This document shows, piece by piece, positions 22,681-35,000 of a DNA stretch of 64,000 nt. Both the position numbers and the translations under genes were made by a program. Positions within the stretch are counted from its first letter, which is position 1, and each line of letters opens with the position of its first letter. The stretch comes from Uranotaenia lowii (taxonomy: Eukaryota; Arthropoda; Insecta; Diptera; Culicidae): NCBI RefSeq assembly GCF_029784155.1, contig NC_073693.1, positions 354,892,591 through 354,956,590 on the forward strand, given 5' to 3'. Under the pieces are notes generated by a model. It was not told where the DNA came from. It saw only the letters and a list, made by a program, of their open reading frames with translations, and did not search any database.

Positions 22681-23697
22681 CAACTTTGTCAATTTTGTCA
22701 ATTTTGTCAATTTTGTCAATTTAGTCAATTTTGTCAATTTTGTCAATTTTGTCAATTTTGTCAATTTTGTCAATTTGGTCAATTTTGTCAGTTTTGTCAA
22801 TTTTGTCAATTTTGTCAATTTTGTCAATTTTGTCAATTTTGTCAATTTTGTCAATTTTGTCAATTTTGTCAATTTTGTCAATTTTGTCAATTTTGTCAAT
22901 TTTGTCAATTTTGTCAATTTTGTCAATTTTGTCAATTTTGTCAATTTTGTCAATTTTGTCAATTTTGTCAATTTTGTCAATTTTGTCAATTTTGTCAATT
23001 TTGTCAATTTTGTCAATTTTGTCAATTTTGTCAATTTTGTCAATTTTGTCAATTTTGTCAATTTTGTCAATTTTGTCAATTTTGTCAATTTTGTCAATTT
23101 TGTCAATTTTGTCAATTTTGTCAATTTTGTCAATTTTGTCAATTTTGTCAATTTTGTCAATTTTGTCAATTTTGTCAATTTTGTCAATTTTGTCAATTTT
23201 GTCAATTTTGTCAATTTTGTCAATTTTGTCAATTTTGTCAGTTTTGTCAGTTTTGTCAATTTTGTCAATTTTGTCAATTTTGTCAATTTTGTCAATTTTG
23301 TCAATTTTGTCAATTTTGTCAATTTTGTCAATTTTGTCAATTTTGTCAATTTTGTCAATTTTGTCAATTTTGTCAATTTTGTCAATTTTGTCAATTTTGT
23401 CAATTTTGTCAATTTTGTCAATTTTGTCAATTTTGTCAATTTTGTCAATTTTGTCAATTTTGTCAATTTTGTCAATTTTGTCAATTTTGTCAATTTTGTC
23501 AATTTTGTCAATTTTGTCAATTTTGTCAATTTTGTCAATTTTGTCAATTTTGTCAATTTTGTCAATTTTGTCAATTTTGTCAATTTTGTCAATTTTGTCA
23601 ATTTTGTCAATTTTGTCAATTTTGTCAATTTTGTCAATTTTGTCAATTTTGTCAATTTTGTCAATTTTGTCAATTTTGTCAATTTTGTCGATTTTGT
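22681..23697. repeat. Satellite type A, unit TTTTGTCAA, first block
   Basis: About 112 tandem 9-bp units. Rare variants are TTTAGTCAA and TTTGGTCAA near the left edge, TTTTGTCAG near 22790, and a pair of TTTTGTCAG at about 23235-23250. The block ends with TTTTGTCGA, then TTTTGTCAT, before changing to type B. Five of six reading frames are open by construction, so the long ORFs here are not genes. Confidence 0.97.
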
Positions 23698-23939
23698 CAT
23701 TTTTGACATTTTTGTCATTTTTGACATTTTTTACATTTTTGACATTTTTGACATTTTTGACATTTTTGACATTTTTGACATTTTTGACATTTTTGACATT
23801 ATTGACATTTTTGACATTTTTGACATTTTTGACATTTTTGACATTTTTGACATTTTTGACATTTTTGACATTTTTGACATTTTTGACATTTTTGACATTT
23901 TTAAAATTTTTGGCATTTTTGGCATTCCTGTCAATTTTG
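23698..23939. repeat. Satellite type B, unit TTTTGACAT, first block
   Basis: About 26 units. The left end alternates type C and type B units (GTCATTTTTGACATTTTTGT) and then becomes pure B, with one TATTGACAT variant near 23800. The right end decays through TTTTAAAAT, TTTTGGCAT and TTCCTGTCAA before type A resumes. Confidence 0.95.
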
Positions 23940-25128
23940 ACATTTTTGTCAATTTTGTCAATTTTGTCAATTTTGTCAATTTTGTTCATTTTTTCAATTT
24001 TGTCAATATTGTCAATTTTGTCAATTTTGTCAATTTTGTCAATTTTGTCAATTTTGTCAATTTTGTCAATTTTGTCAATTTTGTCAATTTTGTCAATTTT
24101 GTCAATTTTGTCAATTTTGTCAATTTTGTCAATTTTGTCAATTTTGTCAATTTTGTCAATTTTGTCAATTTTGTCAATTTTGTCAATTTTGTCAATTTTG
24201 TCAATTTTGTCAATTTTGTCAATTTTGTCAATTTTGTCAATTTTGTCAATTTTGTCAATTTTGTCAATTTTGTCAATTTTGTCAATTTTGTCAATTTTGT
24301 CAATTTTGTCAATTTTGTCAATTTTGTCAATTTTGTCAATTTTGTCAATTTTGTCAATTTTGTCAATTTTGTCAATTTTGTCAATTTTGTCAATTTTGTC
24401 AATTTTGTCAATTTTGTCAATTTTGTCAATTTTGTCAATTTTGTCAATTTTGTCAATTTTGTCAATTTTGTCAATTTTGTCAATTTTGTCAATTTTGTCA
24501 ATTTTGTCAATTTTGTCAATTTTGTCAATTTTGTCAATTTTGTCAATTTTGTCAATTTTGTCAATTTTGTCAATTTTGTCAATTTTGTCAATTTTGTCAA
24601 TTTTGTCAATTTTGTCAATTTTGTCAATTTTGTCAATTTTGTCAATTTTGTCAATTTTGTCAATTTTGTCAATTTTGTCAATTTTGTCAATTTTGTCAAT
24701 TTTGTCAATTTTGTCAATTTTGTCAATTTTGTCAATTTTGTCAATTTTGTCAATTTTGTCAATTTTGTCAATTTTGTCAATTTTGTCAATTTTGTCAATT
24801 TTGTCAATTTTGTCAATTTTGTCAATTTTGTCAATTTTGTCAATTTTGTCAATTTTGTCAATTTTGTCAATTTTGTCAATTTTGTCAATTTTGTCAATTT
24901 TGTCAATTTTGTCAATTTTGTCAATTTTGTCAATTTTGTCAATTTTGTCAATTTTGTCAATTTTGTCAATTTTGTCAATTTTGTCAATTTTGTCAATTTT
25001 GTCAATTTTGTCAATTTTGTCAATTTTGTCAATTTTGTCAATTTTGTCAATTTTGTCAATTTTGTCAATTTTGTCAATTTTGTCAATTTTGTCAATTTTG
25101 TCAATTTTGTCAATTTTGTCGATTTTGT
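23940..25128. repeat. Satellite type A, second block
   Basis: About 132 units of TTTTGTCAA. After four variant units at the start (GTTCATTTTTTCAA and TATTGTCAA near 23983-24010), more than 1 kb appears free of substitutions. It ends with the same TTTTGTCGA then TTTTGTCAT steps as the first A block. Confidence 0.97.
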
Positions 25129-26760
25129 CATTTTTGACATTTTTGACATTTTTGACATTTTTGACATTTTTGACATTTTTGACATTTTTGACAATTTTGA
25201 CATTTTTGACATTTTTGACATTTTTGACATTTTTGACATTTTTGACATTTTTGACATTTTTGACATTTTTGACATTTTTACATTTTTGACATTGTTGACA
25301 TGTTTAACATGTTTGACATTTGTGACATTTTTGACATTTTTGACATTTTTGACATTTTTGACATTTTTGACATTTTTGACATTTTTGACATTTTTGACAT
25401 TTTTGACATTTTTGACATTTTTGACATTTTTGACATTTTTGACATTTTTGACATTTTTGACATTTTTGACATTTTTGACATTTTTGACATTTTTGACATT
25501 TTTGACATTTTTGACATTTTTGACATTTTTGACATTTTTGACATTTTTAACATTCTTGACATTTTTGACATTTTTACATTTTTGACATTTTTGACATTTT
25601 TGACATTTTTGACATTTTTGACATTTTTGACATTTTTGACATTTTTGACATTTTTGACATTTTTGACATTTTTGACATTTTTGACATTTTTGACATTTTT
25701 GACATTTTTGACATTTTTGACATTTTTGACATTTTTGACATTTCTGACATTTTTGACATTTTTGACATTTTTGACATTTTTGACATTTTTGACATTTTTG
25801 ACATTTTTGACATTTTTGACATTTTTGACATTTTTGACATTTTTGACATTTTTGACATTTTTGACATTTTTGACATTTTTGACATTTTTGACATTTTTGA
25901 CATTTTTGACATTTTTGACATTTTTGACATTTTTGACATTTTTGACATTTTTGACATTTTTGACATTTTTGACATTTTTGACATTTTTGACATTTTTGAC
26001 ATTTTTGACATTTTTGACATTTTTGACATTTTTGACATTTTTGACATTTATGACATTTTTGGCATTTTTGACATTTTTGACAGTTTTGACATTTTTGACA
26101 TTTTTGACATTTTTGACATTTTTGACATTTTTGACATTTTTGACATTTTTGACATTTTTGACATTTTTGACATTTTTGACATTTTTGACATTTTTGACAT
26201 TTTTGACATTTTTGACATTTTTGACATTTTTGACATTTTTGACATTTTTGACATTTTTGACATTTTTGACATTTTTGACATTTTTGACATTTTTGACATT
26301 TTTGACATTTTTGACATTTTTGACATTTTTGACATTTTTGACATTTTTGACATTTTTGACATTTTTGACATTTTTGACATTTTTGACATTTTTGACATTT
26401 TTGACATTTTTGACATTTTTGACATTTTTGACATTTTTGACATTTTTGACATTTTTGACATTTTTGACATTTTTGACATTTTTGACATTTTTGAAATTTT
26501 TGACATTTTTGACTTTTTTGACATGTTTGACATGTTTGACATTTTTGACATTTTTGACATTTTTGACATTTTTGACATTTTGGACATTTTTGACATTTTT
26601 GACATTTTTGACATTTTTGACATTTTTGACATTTTTGACATTTTTGACATTTTTGACATTTTTGACATTTTTGACATTTTTAACATTTTTGACATTTTTG
26701 ACATTTTTGACATTTTTAATTTTTTTGACTTTTTTGACATTTTTTGACATTTTCAAGATT
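25129..26760. repeat. Satellite type B, second block
   Basis: About 180 units of TTTTGACAT. It has two one-base-short units (near 25275 and 25570), a single type D unit TTTTGACAA near 25190, several TGTTTGACAT variants around 25300 and 26520, and decay at the right edge (TTTTTAATTTTTTTGACTTT). The short units shift frame, which explains why long ORFs start and stop there. Confidence 0.97.
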
Positions 26761-29214
26761 TTTGTCAATTTTGATATTTCTGATTTTTAGGCTTTTTTGA
26801 GACTTTTAAGTTTATTTATTTATTTATTATTTTTTTTTTGTTTATATCGTCAGTTTCTTTAGTTCTTTTTTTGGAACTTCGTCCGTGGTTTTTCAAATTT
26901 TGTAAGTTTTTGTTTGTGAAAGAAGAAATAGAAATAAGTTTATTTACGTATGTGTAAAGAATCAATTTATATGCACTTACTTGAGAAGTTTTATTCAACA
27001 AAATTTATAAATCCAAATCTTACCTGGAAATAGAAAAAAAAAATTATTTTTTTATTTTTAAATTCGGTTTATGCTGTTCATCTGATTTTTACGGTTAGTT
27101 TTTAAATTGAGATTTTATTTTCAATTGCCAACTGTTTTGACGGAATACCAATGATGGATGTTCAAAATTTTAAGAGAAAAATTTCTGAGAAAATCGAAAG
27201 ATTTTCTTTTAATCTCATTCAGCAAAGACACATGAACCGAGAAAAATGAGTGGACAAATTATTGCTCAACCCGACAAAAATGGAACCCTTCTGTGGCGAA
27301 CCGGAACAACCGGATTAAAAAGGAACAAATTTAAATTTATTCCAAACCTAATCCAATTAAACCGTAAAACCCGGAAAAGAACGAACAAAAGAACAAAAAA
27401 ACTGCTCAACGCAACGCACATCCAGTACCGGATCCTGCCGACATTAAAATGTTGATTCTTATTTCCCTCGATGCTTTTGCTCTTGCTCATCGTGTGTTGT
27501 GTCACTTGCAATGCTGATGAGGAGAGGGAAAAAACCGGGAAAAAAGAAACCTGCTCCACAATCTAACTTTACAATTTTTGAGCGGAAGTACCCCCACCCC
27601 AATTGGACTTTTGCTTTTGCTGGCTTGCGTGTACTTGTCTCAAAGTCGCATGTTTCCTGTTCCTGGTTGGAAATTTAATTGTAGCGAGAACACATTCACA
27701 AAAGTTTTTTTCCGCACACTTAACTCGAATCCTCTTCCCCACTAACTTCTTCTCGGTTGTTGTGTACATTTTCTTGCGCTTCGTTGATACTTTGTAACAT
27801 TCTTGGGTTCAAATTTTTCTGAGGGGGTAAGCAAACTGATGAACGTTTCGGCGACAATCTTAGTTTTAAATTGCTGTTGGGCAACGTTTCTTTACTTTGA
27901 AGTGGCTTGACAATGTTAAAATTTGTTAAAACTTTGTACTTAAAAAAATTATTAAAAATCCTAAAAAAATTTGGTTTTCAAAAGAAACAAGTTGGTCCTG
28001 AGCTCATGTTGAAGCAAATTAAGGATTTGACTTGTAACTGTTAGGATGAACAAATTCGTCTGTTTTGATAAAACGGGATGAAAATAGATAAAATTTATGG
28101 AAGAAAACGATTGAAAACTGAGCAAATTGATTCTTCTTCTCATGAAAATTGTTAAATTGGACTGCTCAATTTGAAAAAAGCAAAACAAGAAATTTTCCTG
28201 CTAAGGGAAAACTTTGAAGCAGATTGAGACTTCTGCTCTTGATAAACTCACAGAACACTAAATCAGGTTGAGACTTCTGCTGCAAAAAGATCGAAGTAGA
28301 TGGGAAATTCTTTTGGTACAAAATATCCAACCAGTTTTTTGTTAATTTAAAAATTACAAAAAAATATATACAACTTTTTAAGAATCTAGAAAGCATTCGA
28401 TTCAAATGAAATTTTCCGATATTTTTGAATACGAAAAAATTTGAAAAAAATCAATTTCCTTAGTTAAAGCTTAAAAGTAACCCAAACCTTGAAACCGATG
28501 TAGCAGCATTGATAAATTTCGAAAGCCACAATTCAATCCACACATGTGGTTACGGAAAATTGCTTTCCATTGTGTGTTTGGGGCCGCCATACCATTAACG
28601 TTAACCGAAACCAGTAGCTTGGTATCGAAGATACATACATATGTACGGCACCCCTCCGGAGCCGGAAATGTTTGTGATTTGGGACATCTGCAGGTGTCGG
28701 TTCCGTCTTTCCAATCCGTTTTACACCGGAAAATTCTCTTCAAACACCTACATACATACTTATTCCGGAATAGCTCGACCAAAAGTCCGGACACAATGGC
28801 AAGACATGGGTAAAACGCAATTATCCGACGAGCATTTTTCTTTCTTTCTTTCGTTCGTTCAGCTGGAATCCACCTTTCAAATCCCGTGTCCCGAAAATGT
28901 AAATTGCACAAGTGTAAAACGACATTTGCTGTTTCGTCCTGGAGATGATTTTGCTGCTCAAATTTCTCCGGAAAAAAAACCTTTGATGCTTAGCTGCGCT
29001 ATCCAACAGCGATGTACTCGTTCATACTACTTAGTTTAGTGGGTAGAAGTGTAGCAGCTTGTGGTGTTGCCGTTTTTCTTTCATTCAATTCCGGGCTTCT
29101 TCACATTTGCGGTGCCCGGAGATAATTGGGTTGGAAATTGGCGCTGAAGTGCAGATAAAAGCAATTTCATTTTCAGAGTTTTGAAGTTGAATTAGCTTTT
29201 AAAACCAAAAAAGG
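26761..29214. other. Unique DNA between satellite and foldback
   Basis: A T-rich strip at 26810-26840 (TTTATTTATTTATTA) follows the satellite. 27240-27800 and 28480-29130 are GC-richer and could contain untranslated exon or regulatory DNA. The 146-codon minus frame at 28471-28911 and 132-codon plus frame at 28641-29039 overlap on opposite strands and neither shows a domain, so I do not call either a gene. Confidence 0.35.
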
Positions 29215-29216
29215 TA

Positions 29217-29926
29217 GAAAAAACGAAGAAAATAGTTAATCCATTGGGAACATACGGAGCACTATGTAGTGCATTACAGATAAACTTCTTTTGCTGGATA
29301 AGAACCCCTATTCGTCTTATGGTTTATCAAAAAATGAAATCTCAAACATATTCCGGATTAAGCGTTCCTGAATTTTTTTAGTTCGTTTCCGAGCATTTAA
29401 TTTCAAAAAAACAGGCAGCACTCAAGTATTACCAAAAAATTTCTAGGGAGCTCCCGAATGTAAACATTTCTAACATTTATTTTTCAACAAATCATTAAAA
29501 CAGATAACTCCATCTGCCGGTAGACATTTTTGAATTGTTTTTGCCCAATCATAACGTGAACTGCAAAATTTTACAGCTGCAAGGCTGTGTATTTTGTGTT
29601 TGTGACAATACAAAATTCTAGGAAGTAGAAGAGGTCCAGCAACGATTTCTTGAAAAATAAATGTTAGAAATGTTTTCATTCGGGAGCTCCCTGGAAATTT
29701 TTTGATAATACTTGAATGTTGCCTGTTTTTTTTAAATCAAATGCTCGGATACGATCTAGAAAAATTCAGGAACGCTTAATCCAGAATATGTTTAAGATTT
29801 CATTTTTTGATAAACCATAAGACGAATAGTGGTTCTAATCCAGCAAAAGAATACACTACTAATACACTACTTAGGGCTCCGAATGTTCCCACCAATGGAT
29901 TAACTATTTTCTTCGTTTTTTTCGTC
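29217..29926. mobile_element. Large foldback element, 710 bp, arms of about 280 bp
   Basis: Arm 29217-29495 and arm 29650-29926 are reverse complements with modest divergence. Shared blocks include AAAATAGTTAATCCATTGG, CGTCTTATGGTTTATC, GGGAGCTCCCGAATG and AAACATTTCTAACATTTATT. The unpaired centre is about 155 bp. TA flanks both ends (29215-29216 and 29927-29928). No coding capacity; the 69-codon minus frame spans centre and arm by chance. Confidence 0.85.
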
Positions 29927-29928
29927 TA

Positions 29929-30970
29929 TTCAAAAAATCAAAATGATGAGTCGTTTTTGGAAAATTAAAAAAATGTTCACTAAAAATCAAATCCTTACAG
30001 AGAACGAAACAAGAATAGTACTATTTTGTGTTTTGCTTGTTAAAATATGAATGATTGAAAATCATCGCAATTTATTTCTTCAACTAGCTATAAATTGATC
30101 AATGGATAAATCAAGCAAGAGTTTTCTTTTTTTGAACGAAGAATAGTACCGCTAATTTTTTTTCTACAAAAATGCTTCTACAAACTATTTGAATATACAA
30201 CTGTGTTTTAGGCGTTTTCAAAGATTTTAAAAGGGTTTTTAAGAGATTTTCCTGTAGCACCAAGAAATTTGACATTTGAGCTATAATTCTTTATGAAACT
30301 GCTAAATTTCTTCTTTAACATGACGTTAAATGATGAAACAGAAATTATGGGTTAATTTTGAATCAGAAAAAAAGGTTTTGATTCAAAAGCTTTGATATTT
30401 TTTTCAGTAAATTACACTTTTTCCCGTTCAAGTCGTAGATGGCAGCACTATTTAGCAGTTAAAACCAAATAAAGTCAAACTATTGGTTTTCCAGGTGATT
30501 TAGGCCCATCTTAATCATTTTGATGCAGTTTTCCATCACAGTTTTTATTGAAGTTCACGCTGAAGAAAGCTTTACTGGGTTTGCAAAAATTCACCTCCGC
30601 ATGAATATACTACCGCCGTTTCTACTCACCGATTCAATTGCAAATCATTATCGTCAAACTTCAACCGGAAAGTACAACATTATTCTGATTATTGGTCCAA
30701 GAAATCCACTATTTAGTAGGCTTGATGCAATTCTAATCGTATGAATGAGTGATCTAAAAATTTCCAAGGCATTCACTCGATAGCAAGAAAATATTTATAG
30801 ACGAAAATCACCCAGCACGTCTTTAATAATGACTAAAAATTGTTATTATAATTAAAGCTTGTAGGTACTACTAAGAATCTGGTCACATACAATTTTCAAT
30901 TTCTCCATGAGGAAATAATGTACAAAATTGTTAAAAATATTTTTTTGTAGATTTCTTAACAATGGTAATA
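29929..30970. other. AT-rich unique DNA
   Basis: A plus-strand 74-codon frame at 30520-30744 has no recognised motif. No repeat was seen. The sequence may include decayed 3' parts of the mariner-type element to its right. Confidence 0.35.
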
Positions 30971-31276
30971 TCAACCGTATCGGACATTTTTGTACCAACT
31001 TGCCATTTCAGATAATGATTTGATTGACTTGAAATCCTTTTTCAATTTACGTTTGATTATTGCCCAACATCTTTCGATGGGACGAAACTGTGGACAGTTT
31101 GGTGGAATAAAACTTTAAACAAAAATATCAACATTATTCTTCTGGTACCATTAAAATATATCCCAGGTGTAGTGGCAGCAAGCTAAATCAGGCTAAACCT
31201 GACGGGGCCTACGATTGACTGTTTAAACGGCAAAGCTTTCTACTGAAGACATGTCTACTAGTAAATTTGTTCATAC
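30971..31276 (-). pseudogene. Tc1/mariner-superfamily transposase remnant, DD37E type
   Basis: Read on the minus strand, the conserved C-terminal half of a DDE transposase is recognisable although broken. An ALPFKQSIVGPVRF block is followed, after a frameshift, by PDLACCHYTWDIF, which contains the second catalytic aspartate (codon 31187-31189). Then come WYQKNNVDIFV and PPNCPQFRPIERCWAIIKRK with the catalytic glutamate (codon 31073-31075). The two residues are 37 positions apart, the spacing of the DD37E group known from mosquitoes. In-frame stops occur before and between these blocks, and no N-terminal helix-turn-helix was found, so it is inactive. An intact protein would cut and paste the element at TA sites in the nucleus. 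Confidence 0.8.
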
Positions 31277-31512
31277 ATGATTGGTTCAGTGATAATTACT
31301 TTCATCTACTTTAATCAGCCAAATTTACAATTGCCAAATATAACATGGCTTTTAGTTCATTTTTTATTATTTTTGATCACGTTATTGAAACTTTTTTCGT
31401 TTGGTTTATAATTTTCTTTATTTTTTAGTTTTCTTTTATCACTTTAGGTCTTTTGATCGCTTTTTTGGTTTTCATTGTTTTCAAATTTCTACTATTTTGC
31501 CATTGTTGATTA
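31277..31512. other. AT-rich spacer
   Basis: T-rich sequence between the mariner remnant and the 3' end of the next LINE. Part of it may be decayed transposase sequence, but nothing can be aligned by eye. Confidence 0.35.
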
Positions 31513-32033
31513 TTATGTATTTACATAGTATTCCGTCTTACGACATTACTTGACGAACATAATTCCTAAAATTCACTCGGTCCATGGGTTCTCCAATTCC
31601 TCGGGCACCCCACGTTCGCCAGATCACGCTCCACTTGGTCTAACCACCTTGCTCGTTGCGCCCCTGCTCGTCTTGTTCCTACCGGATTCGTGGCGAACAC
31701 CTGTTTTGCAGGACAGTCGTCCGGCATTCTCGCAACATGTCCCGCCCAGCGTATCCGGCCAGCCTTCACCACCTTCTGGATACTGGGTTCGCCGTAGAGT
31801 CGCGCGAGCTCGTGGTTCATCCTTCGCCTCCACATTCCGTTCTCCTGTACGCCGCCAAAGATGGTTCTTAACACTCGTCGCTCGAATACTCCGAGTGTAC
31901 ACAGGTCCTCCTCGAGCAATATCCATGTCTCGTGCCCGTAGAGAACAACCGGTCTAATAAGCGTCGTATACAGGTTACACTTCGTGCGAGGGCTAAGTCT
32001 TCTCGACCGCAGTTGCTTGTGGAGTCCATAGTA
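31513..32033 (-). mobile_element. 3' end of a non-LTR retrotransposon
   Basis: The minus strand carries the last ~155 codons of a LINE polyprotein, a stop, and a short 3' UTR with GTCGTAAGACGGAATACTAT followed by TGTAAATACATAATAATC. This end resembles LINEs annotated in mosquitoes as endonuclease-reverse transcriptases. The 5' part is interrupted by the CAGGG-ended element at 32034. Confidence 0.75.
31566..32033 (-). pseudogene. C-terminal domain of a LINE reverse transcriptase
   Basis: The frame encodes YYGLHKQLRSRRLS, LYTTLIRPVVLYGHETW, FERRVLRTIFGG, WRRRMNHELARLYGEP, RIRWAGHVARMPDD and RARWLDQVERDL in order. This series is diagnostic for the region after the palm domain in a common class of insect LINEs (clade not certain; often described as RTE-like or endonuclease-reverse transcriptase). 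The first ~18 codons of the open frame (up to 32090) are not LINE sequence but read into the inserted DNA element. After the insertion, about 8 bp matching the expected upstream codons resume near 35423, then sequence identity is lost. Confidence 0.8.
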
Positions 32034-35000
32034 CAGGGCTGGTAGCGAGTCACTTTTTAGTGACTTGGTCACTTTTTTTGGGTCAGTCACTAAAAAGCCA
32101 CTTTTTTCATCATTTGGTCACTAAAGTCACTATTTTCCAAAAAATGGTCACTTTTATCACCAAAAGTCACTTTTTTCACCGATAATAATCCAATGAAAGT
32201 GTTAACATCAGCAACACTGGACGTCGTAACAACATCGAAGATTGTCGGCTCTCTGAAAAATGGTCTTCCATTTTATAGCGACTCTCGGTGAAAGGGCTCT
32301 TATCGACGGCCGTTGGACCAAAACAGAAAAGTGAGAGAACACACGAGTTCATAACTCAACATTACGACTATACTTAATTCATATAGTTTCTAAAAGTTCT
32401 TAAATCTAATAGTACGGTCGGATTGCGAGAAACGCATTTGTTAGTACGGATGAATTGCGACTCTAAAAGTTACGGCACCGACAAAGTTCAGGTTAGAATA
32501 ACTTATAGATTACAATAGTGTGACTGGCAAATTGTAGCCCAATTTCGTTCAGGTATGGAAATTGAAAGATATTGCGAAATTTATCCTAACTTATTTATTA
32601 AAAGTGCAGCTACCACACACACACATTGAATCGAAGATAAACAAAATATTGTTCGGACGCGAAAGCCACTTAGAACACTGAAATTGTAAGTAACAAGAAT
32701 TAAAATAACAAAAACCTGAATTATAAGATTTATATCCAAAATATAATTACAGTTTGAAGCTGTGTTAACTGCTATCGAAAATCGGCGTTTTCTTTATTCC
32801 GTCCGCAACAGAAAGAGTAATTTGAATTGCGCGTGTCAATATTGACGGTAGTAACGGTAAATTACTTGATCAGTCAGTCAGAAATTTGTTTCGCCTTCGG
32901 CGGAATTTCGGCATGAATCACCCTTGGCTTGAGACATTTCGATCTACGACATTCACATTATTTGACGTTCGTGAATTGAAACTAACTTTGATTGTAGATT
33001 ATAGTTTTTAGTTCAATCAACCTTTTGTATTGGAACTCAAAACTTGATATACAAAAACCCTATCTCGTCTTTAGTTAGAATGGGTTTTTATTAAGAAGTG
33101 TAACTAAGATTGAGATTGAAACGAACCATTTTTTTATGAAAAAAAATCTTTTATGTCATAACAAATGTTATGATGATATGAAATATTCTTTAAAAAACAA
33201 TTTCAGACTCAATTTTATTCGGTGTTTTTTGTTCTTCTAAATACTTAAAAAAAGGGTTGTAAAAATTTACACAAGACCACAAAAATTACACTTTTTTAGG
33301 TGCAATGAATTTAAACAGTAATTTCAACTAATTTATATTTATTATTATTTATTTCGTCTTTGGTTTAATTACCGTACAGACTGATGACTTAAAAACTAGG
33401 AATTTTTTCTTAAGCCTATTTTAAAACGACGTTTGCACATATTAAAATTAAACAATTTATACACTAAATTAAAAAGTTCACAACACTTGTCAATGAGTGA
33501 TTTTGGCCATAGGCAGCACGGTGGTGAGGAATTGAAAGAAACTGACGTTGTCGAAGTGTTCTCGTTGGTACATAAATGTTAACACGTTGTAGAATGTAAG
33601 CACAGTCAATACGGTTGGTAAATGTGTCGAATATAAAACCTTGCTGCAGTTCGACGCGCCGCTTTTCGAGTGAAGTTAGACATATCAGAGCACACCTTTC
33701 CTCGTACGGTGGGTTTGTTATTGAAATGAAAATAATTTAAAATATTTAGAGAAGTTTCTGCACTTTCTTTTTACAAAAACTCAAATCAAAAACATATTAT
33801 TTAGAAATAAAAGTTTTATATGAATTAATGAGCTTTAAATAGAATCAAGTATTTTTACACTTTCTGCTTTGATGTCAAAAATACTTGTAATGACATTTTT
33901 CCATAATCAGTTATCTATCAATTTTACTAGTAATAAACTCTTTATTACCAAAACTAAATGGCCGAATTTGACAAGTTGAGTTGAGTAGTTGAGGACACTA
34001 TTTACCAAATCAATAATTGAAAAAATAAGCACCAAAATGGTAATGATGAAACATGTTTATTGAAAAAACTCTTCCTGAAATGTTTTTAAAAACTAATCTT
34101 TTTTATTTCCATACTGTTTTTTCAATTTTTTAAATAAATCTACCGAATTTTATTGTACAGTTTTTTTTTTTCAATTTTATAATCAACTTGCCGGATTTTG
34201 TTTTAATCAAACTTTTAAATTTTTTAAGACATATTTTTAACAATTGTTTCCTTGTTTTTAAATTCTAAACTTTCGTGTTCTTCAACCATAAGCCTTTAAC
34301 TCCAAATTTTAAATAAAAAAAAACATAATTTCAACCATCTGTTCTTTCAGGACCCAATATTTTAATCAAAAGAGACAAAATACTCAGAGCTTGTAATTCA
34401 AAGCTTAAAAACTTGCGATTGAAACTTTAAAAACTTTTTATTAATATTTTTTATATGAAATCATATTTTTGGATCGATCATGATTTTTAAATTAATCTCA
34501 AAAGTTTGAAAAATTGTTCTTATTAGCAACTTTCAAAATAAATTTTAATACGCAGTGTTAATAACAAAAGTTTTGAACTCATTATTTTTAATTTTTTATC
34601 AGTTTTTATCATTCACATAATTACTCATTTTCCAACATTTCTTTGTCAGTGTAGTTAAACATGGAGGATTTTACTTTATTAAAGGTTTTATGTCTGGCTT
34701 CTATAACTGGCACTTTTAAAATAATTATAAATATATTCTTCTTTTTATAAATATAAATTAAAACATCAAACATTGAATAAATTCGGTTCAAAATTCATTT
34801 CTTATTCAGTAATCGGTAATTTACATTTTAAATCGTGACAGCGGAATTTCTCCCTAAACTTCCAGTTAAAAATGAGGAAAAGAATTCCAAATTTAGATTA
34901 ATAAAAATTAACAATTATTATCATTTTCCAAACATCTATTCATGCTTAGTTTTGTACAAGATTAGACATTCATTTAAGGATTCAGATATTTTTTAATTTT

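Noticed and set aside
22681..26760. CRISPR-like array
   Set aside because: Units are directly adjacent with no unique spacers, and the genome is eukaryotic in character.
22645..26790. ORFs of 150-940 codons on both strands across the A/B satellite
   Set aside because: They arise because a 9-bp unit repeats the same three codons. The proteins are pure tripeptide repeats, overlap in several frames on both strands, and stop where unit length changes.
28471..29039. Overlapping 146- and 132-codon ORFs on opposite strands
   Set aside because: No domain, start context or coding-like composition on either strand.
31550..31957. Plus-strand 135-codon ORF
   Set aside because: It is the antisense of the LINE C-terminal coding sequence, whose minus-strand frame shows conserved blocks.
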